A DNA stretch of 64,000 bases from Alnus glutinosa (GCF_958979055.1 NC_084891.1:23934001-23998000), one strand, 5' to 3'; shown: positions 36,401-47,470, numbered from the stretch's first letter. Translations and numbers: made by a program. The notes: generated from the letters alone by a model not told the origin.

Positions 36401-37712
36401 GGAGTTGGAGTTATTTTAATCCATAAATGCCATGTTGTATGTCAATTTTGTCTCCAGTCAGCGATCTTATCTGCATACTGTATATGCTTTTACGCTTGCA
36501 ACACTCACACAAGCACTTATATTGCACATGCATGTGTCTGATTTAATTTCCGGATGTATTCAACTTATTTAATTAATCTGTATCGGTCCCTCAATGTAAA
36601 ATTTCTGTACAGCCACATACATTGGCTTTTACAAACACTGTAAACATAATGAAATTTTGAAGGTAAATGAAAATAAAACACACTGCTAATCTGTGTGAGT
36701 GTGTGCGCTTACATTGTCTTGGATATTGCAAATGTCTTCTGCAAATTTACTTTTTCTCTCCTTTAGAATTTTCATCCTTGTATATTCTTCAAATTCTTTT
36801 CCATTTTAATGATTTGGGATATTGAAGTCTTACTTTGTCTAGCAATTAAATTAGCCTGCTACTTAAAACATTGTTCAACACCAACTAGCCTTATCCAAGA
36901 ATCTGTGTGCACCTATGCAATTCTTTCTAGTAAAAGAAGTTACGCTGTTTATCATTCATCATCTATACTGCAGGAGCCAAAAGATTTTATAGTCTAGCAA
37001 TCTCATTTAGCACCTGCAATCATGGGCCTTTATTAGCACCTTAAAGTCCTCATACACAACGGACATGCAGCAAACCATGCTCAACTTAATCCCATCTTTC
37101 TTGTCTTTTGATTTCTTAGAAGTAAAGATGTGTGTGTGTATATGTATATATATATATATTTCAGTTTAGTTAGGTGATAAAGAACAATTGCGAGTTCTTT
37201 TTTTAGTCCATCCGACAAGATAAAGTTGCCACTCGCTTTGTGAATGACAACATATTACCCTAGTTCAACAAACTTTGAATCGTCCTGTTTGGAATCATTT
37301 AGTACAATCCTAGCTTATTTTTCCTTAAGCCTAAAACAATTTGTTATTGATATAGGTTGGGGATGTGAACTCTTTGGTTGACGAACTTGCAAATGTAAGT
37401 GCCAAAGAGCGGGCGTTGCTTGATCAGTGCAAGGATTTCCTGTCAACAGTTGCAGCCATGCAGGTAATTGTTCTATTTTGTAGTCATTGCATAATCCCGG
37501 GAACGTGGCAACAGCTATTCCCACAGCCATGTCCCCCTGCCGCCATGGCTGTGCGAGTAGCCGCCATTCCCAATAAACCCAAGAAAAAGTAAAAGTCTAA
37601 TTTGCTTCTTCATTGAATAAACAACATATCTGTCATGACAATTGTAAATTTTGGCCAGGTGACGGAATGTAGCCTGAGAACACATATTGTACAAGTAAAG
37701 CGTGTACAATGA
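30402..37712 (+). CDS. QWRF motif-containing protein (augmin subunit 8 family), about 619 aa, 6 exons
   Basis: Exons are 30402-31772, 34541-34660, 35136-35252, 35335-35424, 37356-37463 and 37659-37712. All are in phase and GT-AG. The N-terminal two thirds (exon 1, 457 aa) is basic and Ser/Pro-rich, with family landmarks KRSQSVERRR, SLSVSFQGESFSLQ, DQQRWPGRLRQ, ARFWQETNNRLRR and NTPSILSFAVDVRRGRIG. The signature LQWRFVNARA lies at about residues 436-445. The C-terminal exons give the helical segment (QLLKQSLKLTSILKGQMTYL, LSGATEALKASTLRLPV, LLDQCKDFLSTVAAMQ). The QWRF/DUF566 family includes Arabidopsis AUG8 and SCO3, which bind microtubules; AUG8 is part of the augmin complex that recruits gamma-tubulin. 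The match is closest to QWRF1/QWRF2-type members by recall. The start MVAAVS was chosen by family similarity. The gene looks intact. Confidence 0.93.
31773..34540 (+). other. Large intron 1 of the QWRF gene
   Basis: A 2.77-kb intron with donor GAG|GTATAG and acceptor TTTGTATCAG. No coding sequence or clear transposon is seen. A GC-richer patch at 33660-33780 may be a small repeat remnant. Confidence 0.6.
35934..36206. repeat. Imperfect tandem duplication in intron 4 of the QWRF gene
   Basis: The phrase from TACTTCGTTGCGG to TTATATCCTCC (about 35934-36054) recurs as TACTTCGTTGTGGG to TTATATCCTCC (about 36100-36200) with small gaps. TTAATTAATGGCACCTCCAC is identical in both. TGGTCCTCATGGATTCTT likewise occurs at 35837 and 36060. 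This is a local duplication of about 165-225 bp. Confidence 0.7.
36366..36406. repeat. Minute poly(A)-tail insertion with 13-bp target duplication
   Basis: CCAAATTGGAGTT occurs at 36366-36378 and 36394-36406. The bases between are ATTTTTTTGATAAGT. The TTTTTTGATAAGT core is identical to the insertion at 2594-2606, so both probably derive from the 3' end of the same retroposon family. It lies in intron 4 of the QWRF gene. Confidence 0.72.
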
Positions 37713-38280
37713 AAGTATAAAGCTCCTAACCTGACAACGAAAGTATAAAGCTCCTACCATTTGACTGCCTACCTTAATACCTAACATCACATCACACCTT
37801 TTTTCCTTGGATCCTTGGAATCAGAGGCAATAAAAGAGAGTTATGTTTGGTTGTGGCATAAAAGAGTGCTGATCTTTGGCCCTTTGTTGGTACATAAAAT
37901 TTAGCGGTATGATGGTATTTCCTATGAATGGCAGGAAATGGACGTTCTTAATATCGAAATTAGATCGCATACATGTATTTTCTTATAGGCCTGAGGAATG
38001 TATATGTAAATTTGTGTAATGATGGTTCCAGCTTTCCTTAATTAATTCAATAGTGTTCTTTTCTTAAATTCTCATTCACTTTGTCTCCTACTCTGTTTTG
38101 CCCTAATGTTCTCTTTGTATATAATTTAGTTACAAACAGCGTTTTAATAAAATCATTTTTTTATGGGCTACTACGGTGCTTCCATTGGATTGAGGTCCGA
38201 TGTAATTCTAAACATTGAGAAGTGACTGATTACTGTTATACCCTTTGAGGCGGTGGTCGGATTACTACAACAACCCAATT
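37713..38280. other. 3' flank of the QWRF gene
   Basis: The presumed 3' UTR and spacer. The repeat ACGAAAGTATAAAGCTCCTA (37736) echoes the bases just before it (AATGAAAGTATAAAGCTCCTA), a 31-base tandem duplication across the stop codon region. No gene is seen. Confidence 0.5.
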
Positions 38281-38435
38281 GGGGTGATCGGCTACCCCAA
38301 CTACACCCTCCTTCAACCTTTGAGGGGTAGTAGTTGGTTACCCCTTTTAAGTTTGAGGGGGTGTGGTTGGCCATCCCCTTAGTTAGGGGTGGTTTGGCCA
38401 ATCCCAACAACGCCTTTGGAGTGGCTGACCACTCC
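38281..38435. repeat. Second array of G-rich/C-rich imperfect palindromes
   Basis: Five hairpin-like units start at 38281, 38324, 38357, 38386 and 38418. Examples are GGGGTGATCGGCTACCCC and GGAGTGGCTGACCACTCC. They are spaced 29-43 bases apart and are followed by T-rich DNA (38489-38525). The design (GGGGTGG...CCACCCC units about 31 bases apart) resembles the array at 15682, but the units are more diverged and less CpG-rich. It is probably the middle of a MITE whose ends I could not fix. Confidence 0.6.
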
Positions 38436-38764
38436 CTCAATGGATGACAAACCACCTGAAAGAATGGTCCAGCCACCAATTAGCTTCTTTTGATTTTTTT
38501 ATTTTTTTTTTATATATTTTTTTTTAATTTACGTGTTTAAATCCAAACCGTTCATTCAAATAAATGGTTTGAATCTTTGGAACTGCAGACCCCTCCAAAT
38601 CATTGGAGTTGAAAGAGACCTCAATATGCTTCTATCAATCTCTTAGCCCAGTTTGGCCTTGGCCCTCTCTGCTTTCCATATGTAAACATAAAAATATCAG
38701 CCATATGCTGGTGGTGGCATGATCATAAGTAGGATGGACATTTGATTCCTTATTTCTTATAGGG

Positions 38765-38815
38765 TTTTTTCTTTTTCTTTTTTCTTTTTTCTTTTTTCTT
38801 TTTTCTTTTTTCTTT
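38765..38815 (-). repeat. (AAAAAG)n tail of the LINE
   Basis: Repeats of CTTTTTT on the plus strand, AAAAAAG on the minus strand, immediately beyond the 3' end of the minus-strand LINE. It is best read as its poly(A) tail expanded into a microsatellite. Confidence 0.7.
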
Positions 38816-40545
38816 CGAAGTACAACAGAAAAAAAAAATAAAAAAAAATAGAAAGTTAAGGAACTCTAAATCTCTTTTAGAAGTCCATCCCAAAACATGG
38901 AGGAATGGTTGCAGAAAGTAAAGATAAAGAAGAGGTGAGAATGTAGTTAGAAGAAAATTTAGTCGCAGCCTAATTTGCCACATGATGGGTATAGAAGTTT
39001 GAACTTCGGTTAATATTACTGGCTGACCAGCTAGTTGAAGGTGGGATGGCGGAAGTGAAATCCGAGATAATTGACGAGATACGCCAATGTTGTGTGATTG
39101 TCGGATTGTTGATGGCAAGGTTGACTGTGAGAGAATCTCCTTTGAAAATGACATGAGACAGTTGCATTGAAAGGCAGAGTTGTGCAGCAAAAAGGGTTGT
39201 AGTAGCTTCTCCATACAATGGGATGAATGGTGGACTAATCTTAGTAATACATTGGATAATGGCTCCATTGGAATCCCTACAAACAACAGCTTGTGTTGAG
39301 AAACTAATCCTGATGGCTGTTTCATAATTAATCTTGAAGCAATCAGGTTCTGGCTTCTTCCATGCTTGTTTCACTAAGATACTTTTGTTTGTCCAGGTAG
39401 AGAAATGAGTCTGAGAGGCTTGATTAACCGCAGAAGATATAGATAATGCATTTGGAACCAAGCCTTCATGAAAAGCTTTATTGCATAAGAATCATATATG
39501 ATCGCAGGCAACCATAGCAAATATTTGAAATATGTGTGAATCTGCCAGAGGAATACCTATAGTCTCCGGATGCAAAATAAAATTCAACCAGTCAGACATA
39601 GTAGAAATACGCAAAGCTGTAATATCCAGAGGCCAGAAAAAATTTCTCCATATAACTCGTGCAATAGGACACGAGAAAAATAAATGAAGCAGGGAATCTA
39701 TAGAATGGGAACAGAGAGAACAATATGTATCCAACACAGAATTGATGGATAAAGAAATACGATCCTTTGTAGGAACAATGTTCCATACCATTTTCCAGAG
39801 ACCCTTCCAACTTAAGTTTCCAGAGACCCTTCCAACTTGTAGAAATCACCGGTGAAGATTGGAGAGGCCTATGAGAAGTATAAAGATGATGAGCTGATTT
39901 TGTAGTAAAACTCCCCGAGGAAGAAGCGGTCCAAAGAAGAGCATCATAATTTGCTTTTATTTTAATACTTAAAATCTCTGTCACAGTAGAGGAATCAAAA
40001 AGAAATGTTAAGAGGGACAAATTTCATGTCAAAGAATCAGGATTAGTAAGATCTGAAATTGCTATAGGATGATGAGCAATCAATCTTGAGACTCGTGGAA
40101 TAGGTCGAAAATTAGGCAATGTAGGAATCCATGGAGAAAACCATATGGCCAGAGAGCACAAAACATGTGGAATGTAGCAGGAACCTGATTTCAACAGGGG
40201 AACAATAGATTTAATTCCATTCCAAACATAGCAGCCCGAACTCAAAGGACCATACTTGACATATTTTTTCTTGAATAGAAAAACCTAAAGACTACCATGA
40301 TTCGAAAGAATATTCCAACCAAGTTTGGTAATAAGGAAAACATTGATATCTTTCATTAAACGAAAACCCATGCCACCCTGATCCTTAGGCAAACATAAAG
40401 AATTCCAGGATTTTAGGGTGAGATTCCGATTCTTTCCTTTGGGAAAACCCCACAAAAAATTCTTGAAAGCAGTGTCAAGACGATAACAAAGAATATCCGA
40501 GAACATAAAAGAACTCATAACATATGAAGGAATAGAAGATGCCGC
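38816..40545 (-). mobile_element. LINE 3' part: end of reverse transcriptase, zinc-finger region, RNase H
   Basis: Reading down from 40545, the first block is the post-RT segment (ASSIPSYVMSSFMFSDILCY, FLWGFPKGKNRNLTLKSWNS, LPKDQGGMGFRLMKDINV). Next is the zf-RVT segment around 39492-40020 (MVWNIVPTKDRISLSINSV, then CSLCSHSIDSLLHLFFSCPI). Last is an RNase H-like domain at 38970-39461 (AWKKPEPDCFKINYETAIR, SNGAIIQCITKISPP, EATTTLFAAQLCLSMQLSHV). Stops and frameshifts break it, so it is not functional. It continues the LINE piece at 42106-42402 across an insertion. Confidence 0.85.
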
Positions 40546-42105
40546 CTTATAAGCATCGAATAATGCACAATCAAGCCCCTTAACTTGCATATTTTAATTA
40601 TTTAGCATTATTATTTATTTGATTTTGTGTAGTTTTATTATTTTTCAGGTTTTAAATAAACATACAATTAATTCAATTGATTTTAGGCTTAAAGCACACT
40701 TTGAGAAGACCTAGAAGATATGATTAAGCTTAGCCAATCATAATAGAAGACCTATATGATGTGGTTAAGTTTAATCAAATCAAGAGAATGATTAAATCGA
40801 AATTTCTCCAATAAGAGCCAAAATCGGATTGGATTCAAATTTGGATTCTGCACACATCTCAGTGTTTTGATCATAACTTTCTACTCAGATATTAGATTGT
40901 AATGAAATTGGTGGTGTTGGAAATCTAATAAAAAACTCAACAAATATGTCAGAAATATCTCTTTCCTAATTCGGACGATTACTATGTCAAAATTTTCCCG
41001 CAATAAAAGATTGCAAATCTGGATGAATTTGGAATCATTTTCCTACTTTGATTGAATTTTCAATCTCCTACTTGGACTAAGAGACTAAGTTTCGATTTTT
41101 ATTAGATTTCTAGAGCTTTTAGGTCTCTCCTAGTCTCTATAAATAGATCCTTAAGCTTCAAGAGAATGGTGTTTGTGCTTAGTTTTAGACAGAAAATTCT
41201 TCTTAGAAGCTTGACAAGTTAAAGAGGAGAAGAACATGGCAGAAGAACATGGCAGAAGGCCATCTCAGCACCACGATGAGCGGCTAAATTCATACAAGGG
41301 TGTTGATGTAGCCCTTTCCAAGTAATAATGGTTTAATTGTATTTTAATTTGGGATTTTCTTTATGTATGATGGTTGTATAACTGTGAGAATTGATCTTAA
41401 TGTTTATATTCAATCATTATGAATTTCTTATCTTATCTTAGAAAGTCTTTCATATTGATTGAATTCAATCCGTCATATTTTCTGTGATTATGTGAATGTT
41501 TGTTATACAACGGTTTTAATTAACATATGATTAAGAGGTTTAGATAGGCCATGCATAGGGAAGACGGATTGTACTACACCCTAGTTTAGTGTAATTTAGG
41601 TAGACAGTTCGTACCAACCAAAGATGGGTTATACTATTCCATTGATTGTGTGTATCTTATTAAAGACGTAGCTAATCCATACCTAGGGAAGACGGGTCGT
41701 ATCGCATCTTAGTGGCTAGGTAGACGGTCTGTGCCAACCAAAAATGGATTATACTTATTCTTTAGAGGTAATTTCTTGACTACTCGAGTGAGACGAACTC
41801 TATATCAGGCATAGTATAAATTTTCCTTGTTAATTTATGATTGACAATTGTTATGCGGTGAGTGGTGAAATCAATCCCCTATTCTTTCTCTCATCACAAC
41901 TCTCTTTATTTTTATGCATTTAACTTAGTTAAAATCCAAATCAAACATCTTTTAAATTAAGTTATATTTAATCTTGAAAAACTCGATAGCAATTCCTACG
42001 CAGTCATTGAAGTTCGACACCCTCAATATAGCCCTATCCTACAAGAATTCGTCCTATTGTGAGTGGTTATTTTTATTATTAATATATTTTGGTAAACAAA
42101 AGACC
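40546..42105. mobile_element. LTR-retrotransposon-derived insertion splitting the LINE
   Basis: LINE sequence stops after AASSIPSYV (minus strand, about 40545) and resumes at SVLLKVV (about 42106). The 1.56 kb between has no LINE homology. It is AT-rich and contains repeated GGGAAGACGG.TTGTA/CGTA phrases (41559, 41687). Near its right end is GAAGTTCGACACCC...CCTATCCTACAAGAATTCGTCC (42008-42053), typical of the region just inside plant Gypsy LTRs. I read it as an LTR or LTR-plus-leader fragment. Termini and target duplication are not resolved. Confidence 0.5.
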
Positions 42106-42402
42106 ACATCACCACCACTTTTAGTAAGACAGATTTTCCAGCTTGAGAGAGGGTTTTAGATCTCCAACCTTCTATTTTGCTTTTCACTTTCTCCAGAATG
42201 TCCATGAAAGAAGACTGTATAGATCTGCCAAAAAACATAGGAAGACCCAAATGCTTAGCCGAGAAAGGAGTTTCAGCATAGGGAAGAATTTCCAAAATGC
42301 TTGCCTCAGTGGAAAGAGTAGTATATGGCTAAACATAATGTTTGACTTATCCACATTCATCGACTGGCCAGACCAAAGATTATATTTAGCTAAACTCCTC
42401 AC
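42106..42402 (-). mobile_element. LINE reverse-transcriptase fragment
   Basis: The minus strand encodes RT-region pieces in two frames: WSGQSMNVDKSNIMFSH, then ETPFSAKHLGLPMFFGRS, FMDILEKVKSKIEGWRSKTL and SQAGKSVLLK. It is directly upstream in LINE order of the 38816-40545 piece. At 42403 it abuts, in opposite orientation, the 5' end of another LINE copy. Confidence 0.8.
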
Positions 42403-44681
42403 CCTAACTTTTCGACATTTGTCCCCAACTCTGTCCCCATCTCCTTTATTCCTTTACTTCCATACCTCCCTTTTTTTTTCTCAAACCATCACTATCTTAG
42501 TACGAAGTAGGCTAATTCTACCCCACCATAACTCATTTTTCACTCACTATAGCTTTGGCCTCATCCATTCTACAAGCACCCATCAAGGCTACTGCAACTC
42601 TTAACTATGATGATATGTTTCCCTTTGAGTCAATGCCTCTCACTCTTCCACAAACGACAAGTTTTCGTCTACTTGGTCGTCTAATATCACCAAGCCCACC
42701 TTCGATTTTTACAGTACGTGACTTTCTTCTTCATGCTTGGAAATTTGCTAATCCCTTCACGGTTGATCTCCTTCCGGGTGATCGTCTGCTTTTTACTATT
42801 ATTTTTACGGATTTGGTTAGAAAGATTTTGGATAATGGACTGTGGAATGTCAAAGGGGCTTTGATGGTGGTTAAACCATGACCACCAGAACTCACTATTG
42901 AAAGAGGTTGATATGTCCACTTGTGCCTTTTGGGTACAAGTTCATGGCCTACCTTTGCAAAATTTGACAACGGTTAGTGCTATCAAGATAAGGAAGTTTA
43001 TTGGTATAGATATGCTTAATGTTGAAAATGGTGATAAAGAGGGGATTATTGCTCACCATCATCTCTGTATCAAAATTTTGATTAATGCATTCCAGCCTCT
43101 TGTTCCAGGTTTCTTTCTACCTCGTCAAGATCTTCCCTCTATTTGGATTAAATTCCAGTTTGAACGTTTGGCCGACTATTGTGTTTATTGTGGTTTGATT
43201 GGTCATCAAAAGTATTTTTGCCCGGTTCCTATTCCACCATATCAGCAAGAGTTGTTTGTTCATACTCTCATGGGGTATGTTTATTCGAGTACAAAGTTTG
43301 CACCTTCCCGACCAGTTCAAACTCCGGCGACATTTTCTACTTCATCTTTGATTTGTACAGAGGATCTTTGCACCCTATTTCAGACCCATCTGGAAGCTTC
43401 TCATCGAGGTAAGAGATCTCATTCGTTTCTCCTTGAACCACCTCCGGCAAAGCACAGTGCAACTCGGCCTGCTTCTTACCCGCACGTTGAAAGTGTGTTG
43501 CATGGCCCTCCTTTGGCCATGTCTCACCAGCCAGAGCAGGACAGGTGTCCCAAAGGAAAAGAAAAAATCTCCTCTCACTTGGGTTCTCAATCGGGTCATG
43601 CTGAGTATTTTACCCATGCGGGTCTGGATACCCGGTCCACGAGCAGCCCAGCCTCACCTTCTTACCCATAAGGCTTTGGACCACCTCATATCTCATTGGG
43701 GCCTTCTATCACGGGCCATTTGTAGTTGGCCCAGCAGCTTACAGGTGTGATGGGGCATTCCTCTTCGGGCTTAACTCTCTTTGGGCCGTCAGCTCTTCAT
43801 TTCTACCAAGGTCCACCATCAACGGCCCTCTCTCTTTTGGATCCGAAGCCCATGATCCGAAGCCCTCTAATGACTCGCGACCATCAAGTAAGTCAGCCCA
43901 CACCTTCACCTTGTCCATTTCCTAATATGATGCCTGATATACCTGGTTCTATGAACACTCCCATGCATGCTCAACATCTGGTTTCTCATATTAATCCCAT
44001 GAATGTACCACCCCAAGTTTACACCAACCCCATCATCTCCCTGCCACCTTTACCTTTTCAAATTTACACCACACACCCTACTAATCTAGCCTACCCGAAT
44101 GCACCAACCACACACAAATTGTCCTCTCCATCCTCTAGGTCAACCATCTGACATCACCCCTACCAAAGGAAAGGACAAGCCTCGACTACTCGGGGAAAAA
44201 ATCACAGATTGAAGATATCTATCCATCTCCTCTCTCAGAGTTGAGCAAAATTGCTGGTCAGAAAAGGATGGTTGTTTCTGAACTTTTCACTAATCCGTCC
44301 AAAAAACTAGTCACTTCCAGTAGCTTCTAGGACAGGATGATGTTCGCTGCTCACTCTCTTTCGGCCTTGAAGAACTCTCCACCAGCTCCAAATACACCAA
44401 TTCCTCAAAAGGTATCTTCGGCCAAGGATTTGGTTCCATTTTCTGTGACTCAGTCATCATATGCAGAGTCCTCTCCCATGACCAGAGTTGACACCATGGG
44501 CCTCCAAACTACTCTTATGTCTCCTACTTTGGCAAGGAAAGTGTATAAGGCAGCAAAGAAATCCATAAGTGTTACTCAACTGATTTTGATGGATGCAGGT
44601 TCCCATGCATTGGCTAAATCCTCTGCACATTTTGAGGTGGCTGGCTCGGCCATGCCCCCTCCAGATTTATGATCACTTTTC
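42403..44681 (+). mobile_element. LINE 5' end and ORF1, plus-strand copy
   Basis: This begins with the same leader (AACTCCTCACCCTAACTTTT) as the copy at 45190-47470 but on the other strand. It encodes ORF1: a DUF4283-type N-terminal region (RDFLLHAWKFANPFTVDLLP), then STCAFWVQVHGLPLQNL, then a CCHC zinc knuckle CVYCGLIGHQKYFC (43180-43221) and a Pro-rich tail. It is broken. The initiator ATG seen in the other copy is ATA here (about 42552), a Trp codon has become TGA (about 42880), there is a 1-base insertion near 42900, and a TAA at about 43669. It stops at the ORF1/ORF2 boundary, where it joins an inverted endonuclease piece. Confidence 0.85.
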
Positions 44682-44689
44682 CACATAAA

Positions 44690-45194
44690 CCCAAATCTAT
44701 CATACCATAACCATCCATAAAATTTGTGAACAGATTCAAAGAACAAGAGTCAAAAGGCCGACCACCTAATTTATCATCAGGCGAAGTAATAGCATTGAAA
44801 TCCCCTATTCAAACCCATGGATCATTATAAGAAGCCCTAATATTATCCATAGCATTCCAAAATGTAGAACATAGATTCTTGTAAGGAGGGCCATACACAA
44901 AAGTAAGCAAACATTTAATGCAAGGATCATCCAAATAGTACCAAACACATATTATATTACAAGATACATAAAAGTTGACGATGTTTATGTCAGTTTTCCA
45001 AGCAAGCAAAAGTCCTCCCTTAGAGCCAGAGGGCACGAACCATTAAAGTAAACCCCAGTTGGTGAAAAATAAAGGTAGAAACAAAAGGCTCAATCTTTGT
45101 TTCAGATAAAAATAAAATATCAGGGTTATGTTTCCTAATAAGGACCCTAAGACTGCGAATTGTATAGGCTTGGGCCAAACCTCTACAATCCAGG
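44690..45194 (-). mobile_element. LINE ORF2 endonuclease fragment
   Basis: On the minus strand the apurinic endonuclease N-terminus is visible in broken frames: HNPDILFLSETKIEPFVSTF, then SGSKGGLLLAWKTDINIVNF, TFVYGPPYKN, and near the end PWV followed by IGDFNAITSPDDKLGGRPFD. The ETK and GDFN motifs carry endonuclease family active-site positions. It continues directly from the minus-strand ORF1 and ends abruptly at the inverted junction near 44685. Confidence 0.82.
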
Positions 45195-47470
45195 ATAAAG
45201 TGATCATAAATCTGGAGGGGGCATGGCTGAGCCAGCCGCCTCAAAATGTGTAGAGGATTTAGCCGGAATCTGCATCCATCAAAATCAGTTGAGTAACACA
45301 TCTGGATTTCTTTACTGCCTTATACACTTTCCTTGCCAAAGTAGAAGACATAAGAGCAGTTTGGAGGCCCATGGTGTCAACTCTGGTTGTGGGAAAGGAC
45401 TATGCATATGATGACTGAGTCATAGAAAATGGAACCAAATCCTTGGCCGAAGATACCTTTTGAAGAACTGGTGTATTTGGAGCTGGTGGAGAGTTCTTCA
45501 AGGCCGAAAGAGAGTGAGCAGCGAACATCATCCTGTCCTAGAAGCTACTAGAAGTGGCTAGTTTTTTGAACGGATTAGTGAAAAGTTCAGAAACAACCAT
45601 CCTTTTCTGACCAGTAATTTTGCTCAACTCTGAGAGAGGAGACGGATAGATATCTTCAATTTGTGATTTTTCCCGAGTAGCCAAAGCTTGTCCTTTCCTT
45701 TGGTAGGGGTGATGTCAGATGGTTGACCTAGAGGATGGAGAGGACAATTTGTGTGTGGTTGGTGCATTCGGGTAGGCTAGATTAGTAGGGTGTGTGGTGT
45801 AAATTTGAAATGGTAAATGTGGCAGGGAGATGATGGGGTTGGTGTAAACTTGGGGTGCTACATTCATGGGATTAATATGAGAAACCGGATTTTGAGCATG
45901 CATGGGAGTGTTCATAGAACAGGTATATCAGGCATCATATTAGGAAATGGACAAGGTGAAGGTGTGGGCCAACTTACTTGATTGTCACGAGTCATTAGAG
46001 GGCTTGGGATCATGGGCTTCGAATCCAAAAGAGAGAGGGTCGTTGATGGTGGACCTTGGTAGAAATGAAGAGCTGACGGCCCAACGAGAGTTAAGCCCGA
46101 AGAGGAATGCCCCATCACACCTGTAAGATGCTGGGCCAACTGCAAATGGCCCGTGTGGCTGTGTTGATCGATTGGCCGGAGGAGAATAGGGCCCGTGATA
46201 GAAGGCCCCAACGCGATATGAGGTGGTCCAAAGCCTAGTGGGGAAGAAGGTGAGACTGGGCTGCTCATGGACCAGGTATCCAGACCTGCATGGGTAAAAT
46301 ACTCAGCATGACCCCGATTGAGAACCCAAGTGAGAGGAGATTTTTTCTTTTCCTTTGGGACACCTGTCCTACTCTGGCTGGTAAGACATGGCCAAAGGAG
46401 GGCCATGCAACACACTTTCAACGTGCAGGGAAGAAGCAGGAGAAACGAATGAGATCGCTTACCTCGATGAGAAGCTTCCAGATGGGTCTGAAAGAGGGTG
46501 CCAAGATCCTCTGTGCAGAGCAAAGATGAAGTAGAAAACGTTGCTGGAGTTTGAGCTGGTCGGGAAGGTGCAAACTTTGTACCCGGATAAACATACCCCC
46601 TGAGAGTATGAACAAACAACTCTTGTTGATATGGTGGAATAAGACCCGGGCAAAAATACTTTCGATGACCAATCAAACCACAATAATCTGCCAAACGTTC
46701 AAACTTGAATTTAATCCAAATAGAGGGAAGATCTTGACGAGGTAGAAAGAAACCTAGAACAAGAGGCTGTAAAACATTAATCAAAATTCTGATATGGAGA
46801 TGATGGTGAGCAATAATCCCCTCTTTATCACCATTTTCAACATTAAGCACATCTATACCAATAAACTTCCCTATCTTAATAGCATTAACTGCTATCAAAT
46901 TTTGCAAAGGTAGGCCTTGAACTTGCACCCAAAAGGCACAAGTGGACAAATCAACCTCTTCAATAGTGAGTTCTGGTGGCCATGGTTTAACCACTATCAA
47001 AGCCCCTTTGACATTCTACGGTCCATTATTCATAATCTTTCCAACCAAATCCTCAGAAGTAACAGTAAAAAGCAGACGATCACCCGAAAGGAGATCAACT
47101 GTGAAGGGATTAGCAAATTTCCAAGCATGAAGAAGAAAGTCACGTACTGTAAAAACTGAAGGTGGGCTTGGTGATATGAGATGACCAAGTAGACGAAAAC
47201 CTGCTATTTGTGGAAGAGTGAGAGGCACTGACTCAAGGGGAAACGGATCATCGCAGTTAATAGCTGCAGTAACCTTGATGAGTGCTTGTAGAGTGGTTGA
47301 GGCCAAAGCCATAGTGAATGAAAAAGGAATGATGGTGGGATAGAATCAACCTACTTCGTACTAAGATAGTGATGGTTTGAGAAAAAAGGGGAGGTATGGA
47401 AGTAAAGGAATAAAGGAGATAGGGATAGAGTTGGGACAAATGGCAAAAAGTTAGGGTGAGGAGTTTAGAG
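45190..47470 (-). mobile_element. LINE 5' end and ORF1, minus-strand copy
   Basis: An inverted, closely similar copy of 42403-44681. ORF1 starts at 47312 (MALASTTLQALIKVTAAINC), and an open frame of 362 codons covers 45912-47000 (CAFWVQVQGLPLQNL, LPRQDLPSIWIKFKFERLAD). A Trp codon has become TAG near 47018. A 9-base deletion near 46685 removes the first cysteine of the zinc knuckle, leaving DYCGLIGHRKYFC. It is non-functional, but its defects differ from those of the plus-strand copy. Confidence 0.85.

Noticed and set aside
43433..44672. Several plus-strand open frames rich in Pro and Ser
   Set aside because: They are pieces of the broken LINE ORF1 tail in different frames, not separate genes.
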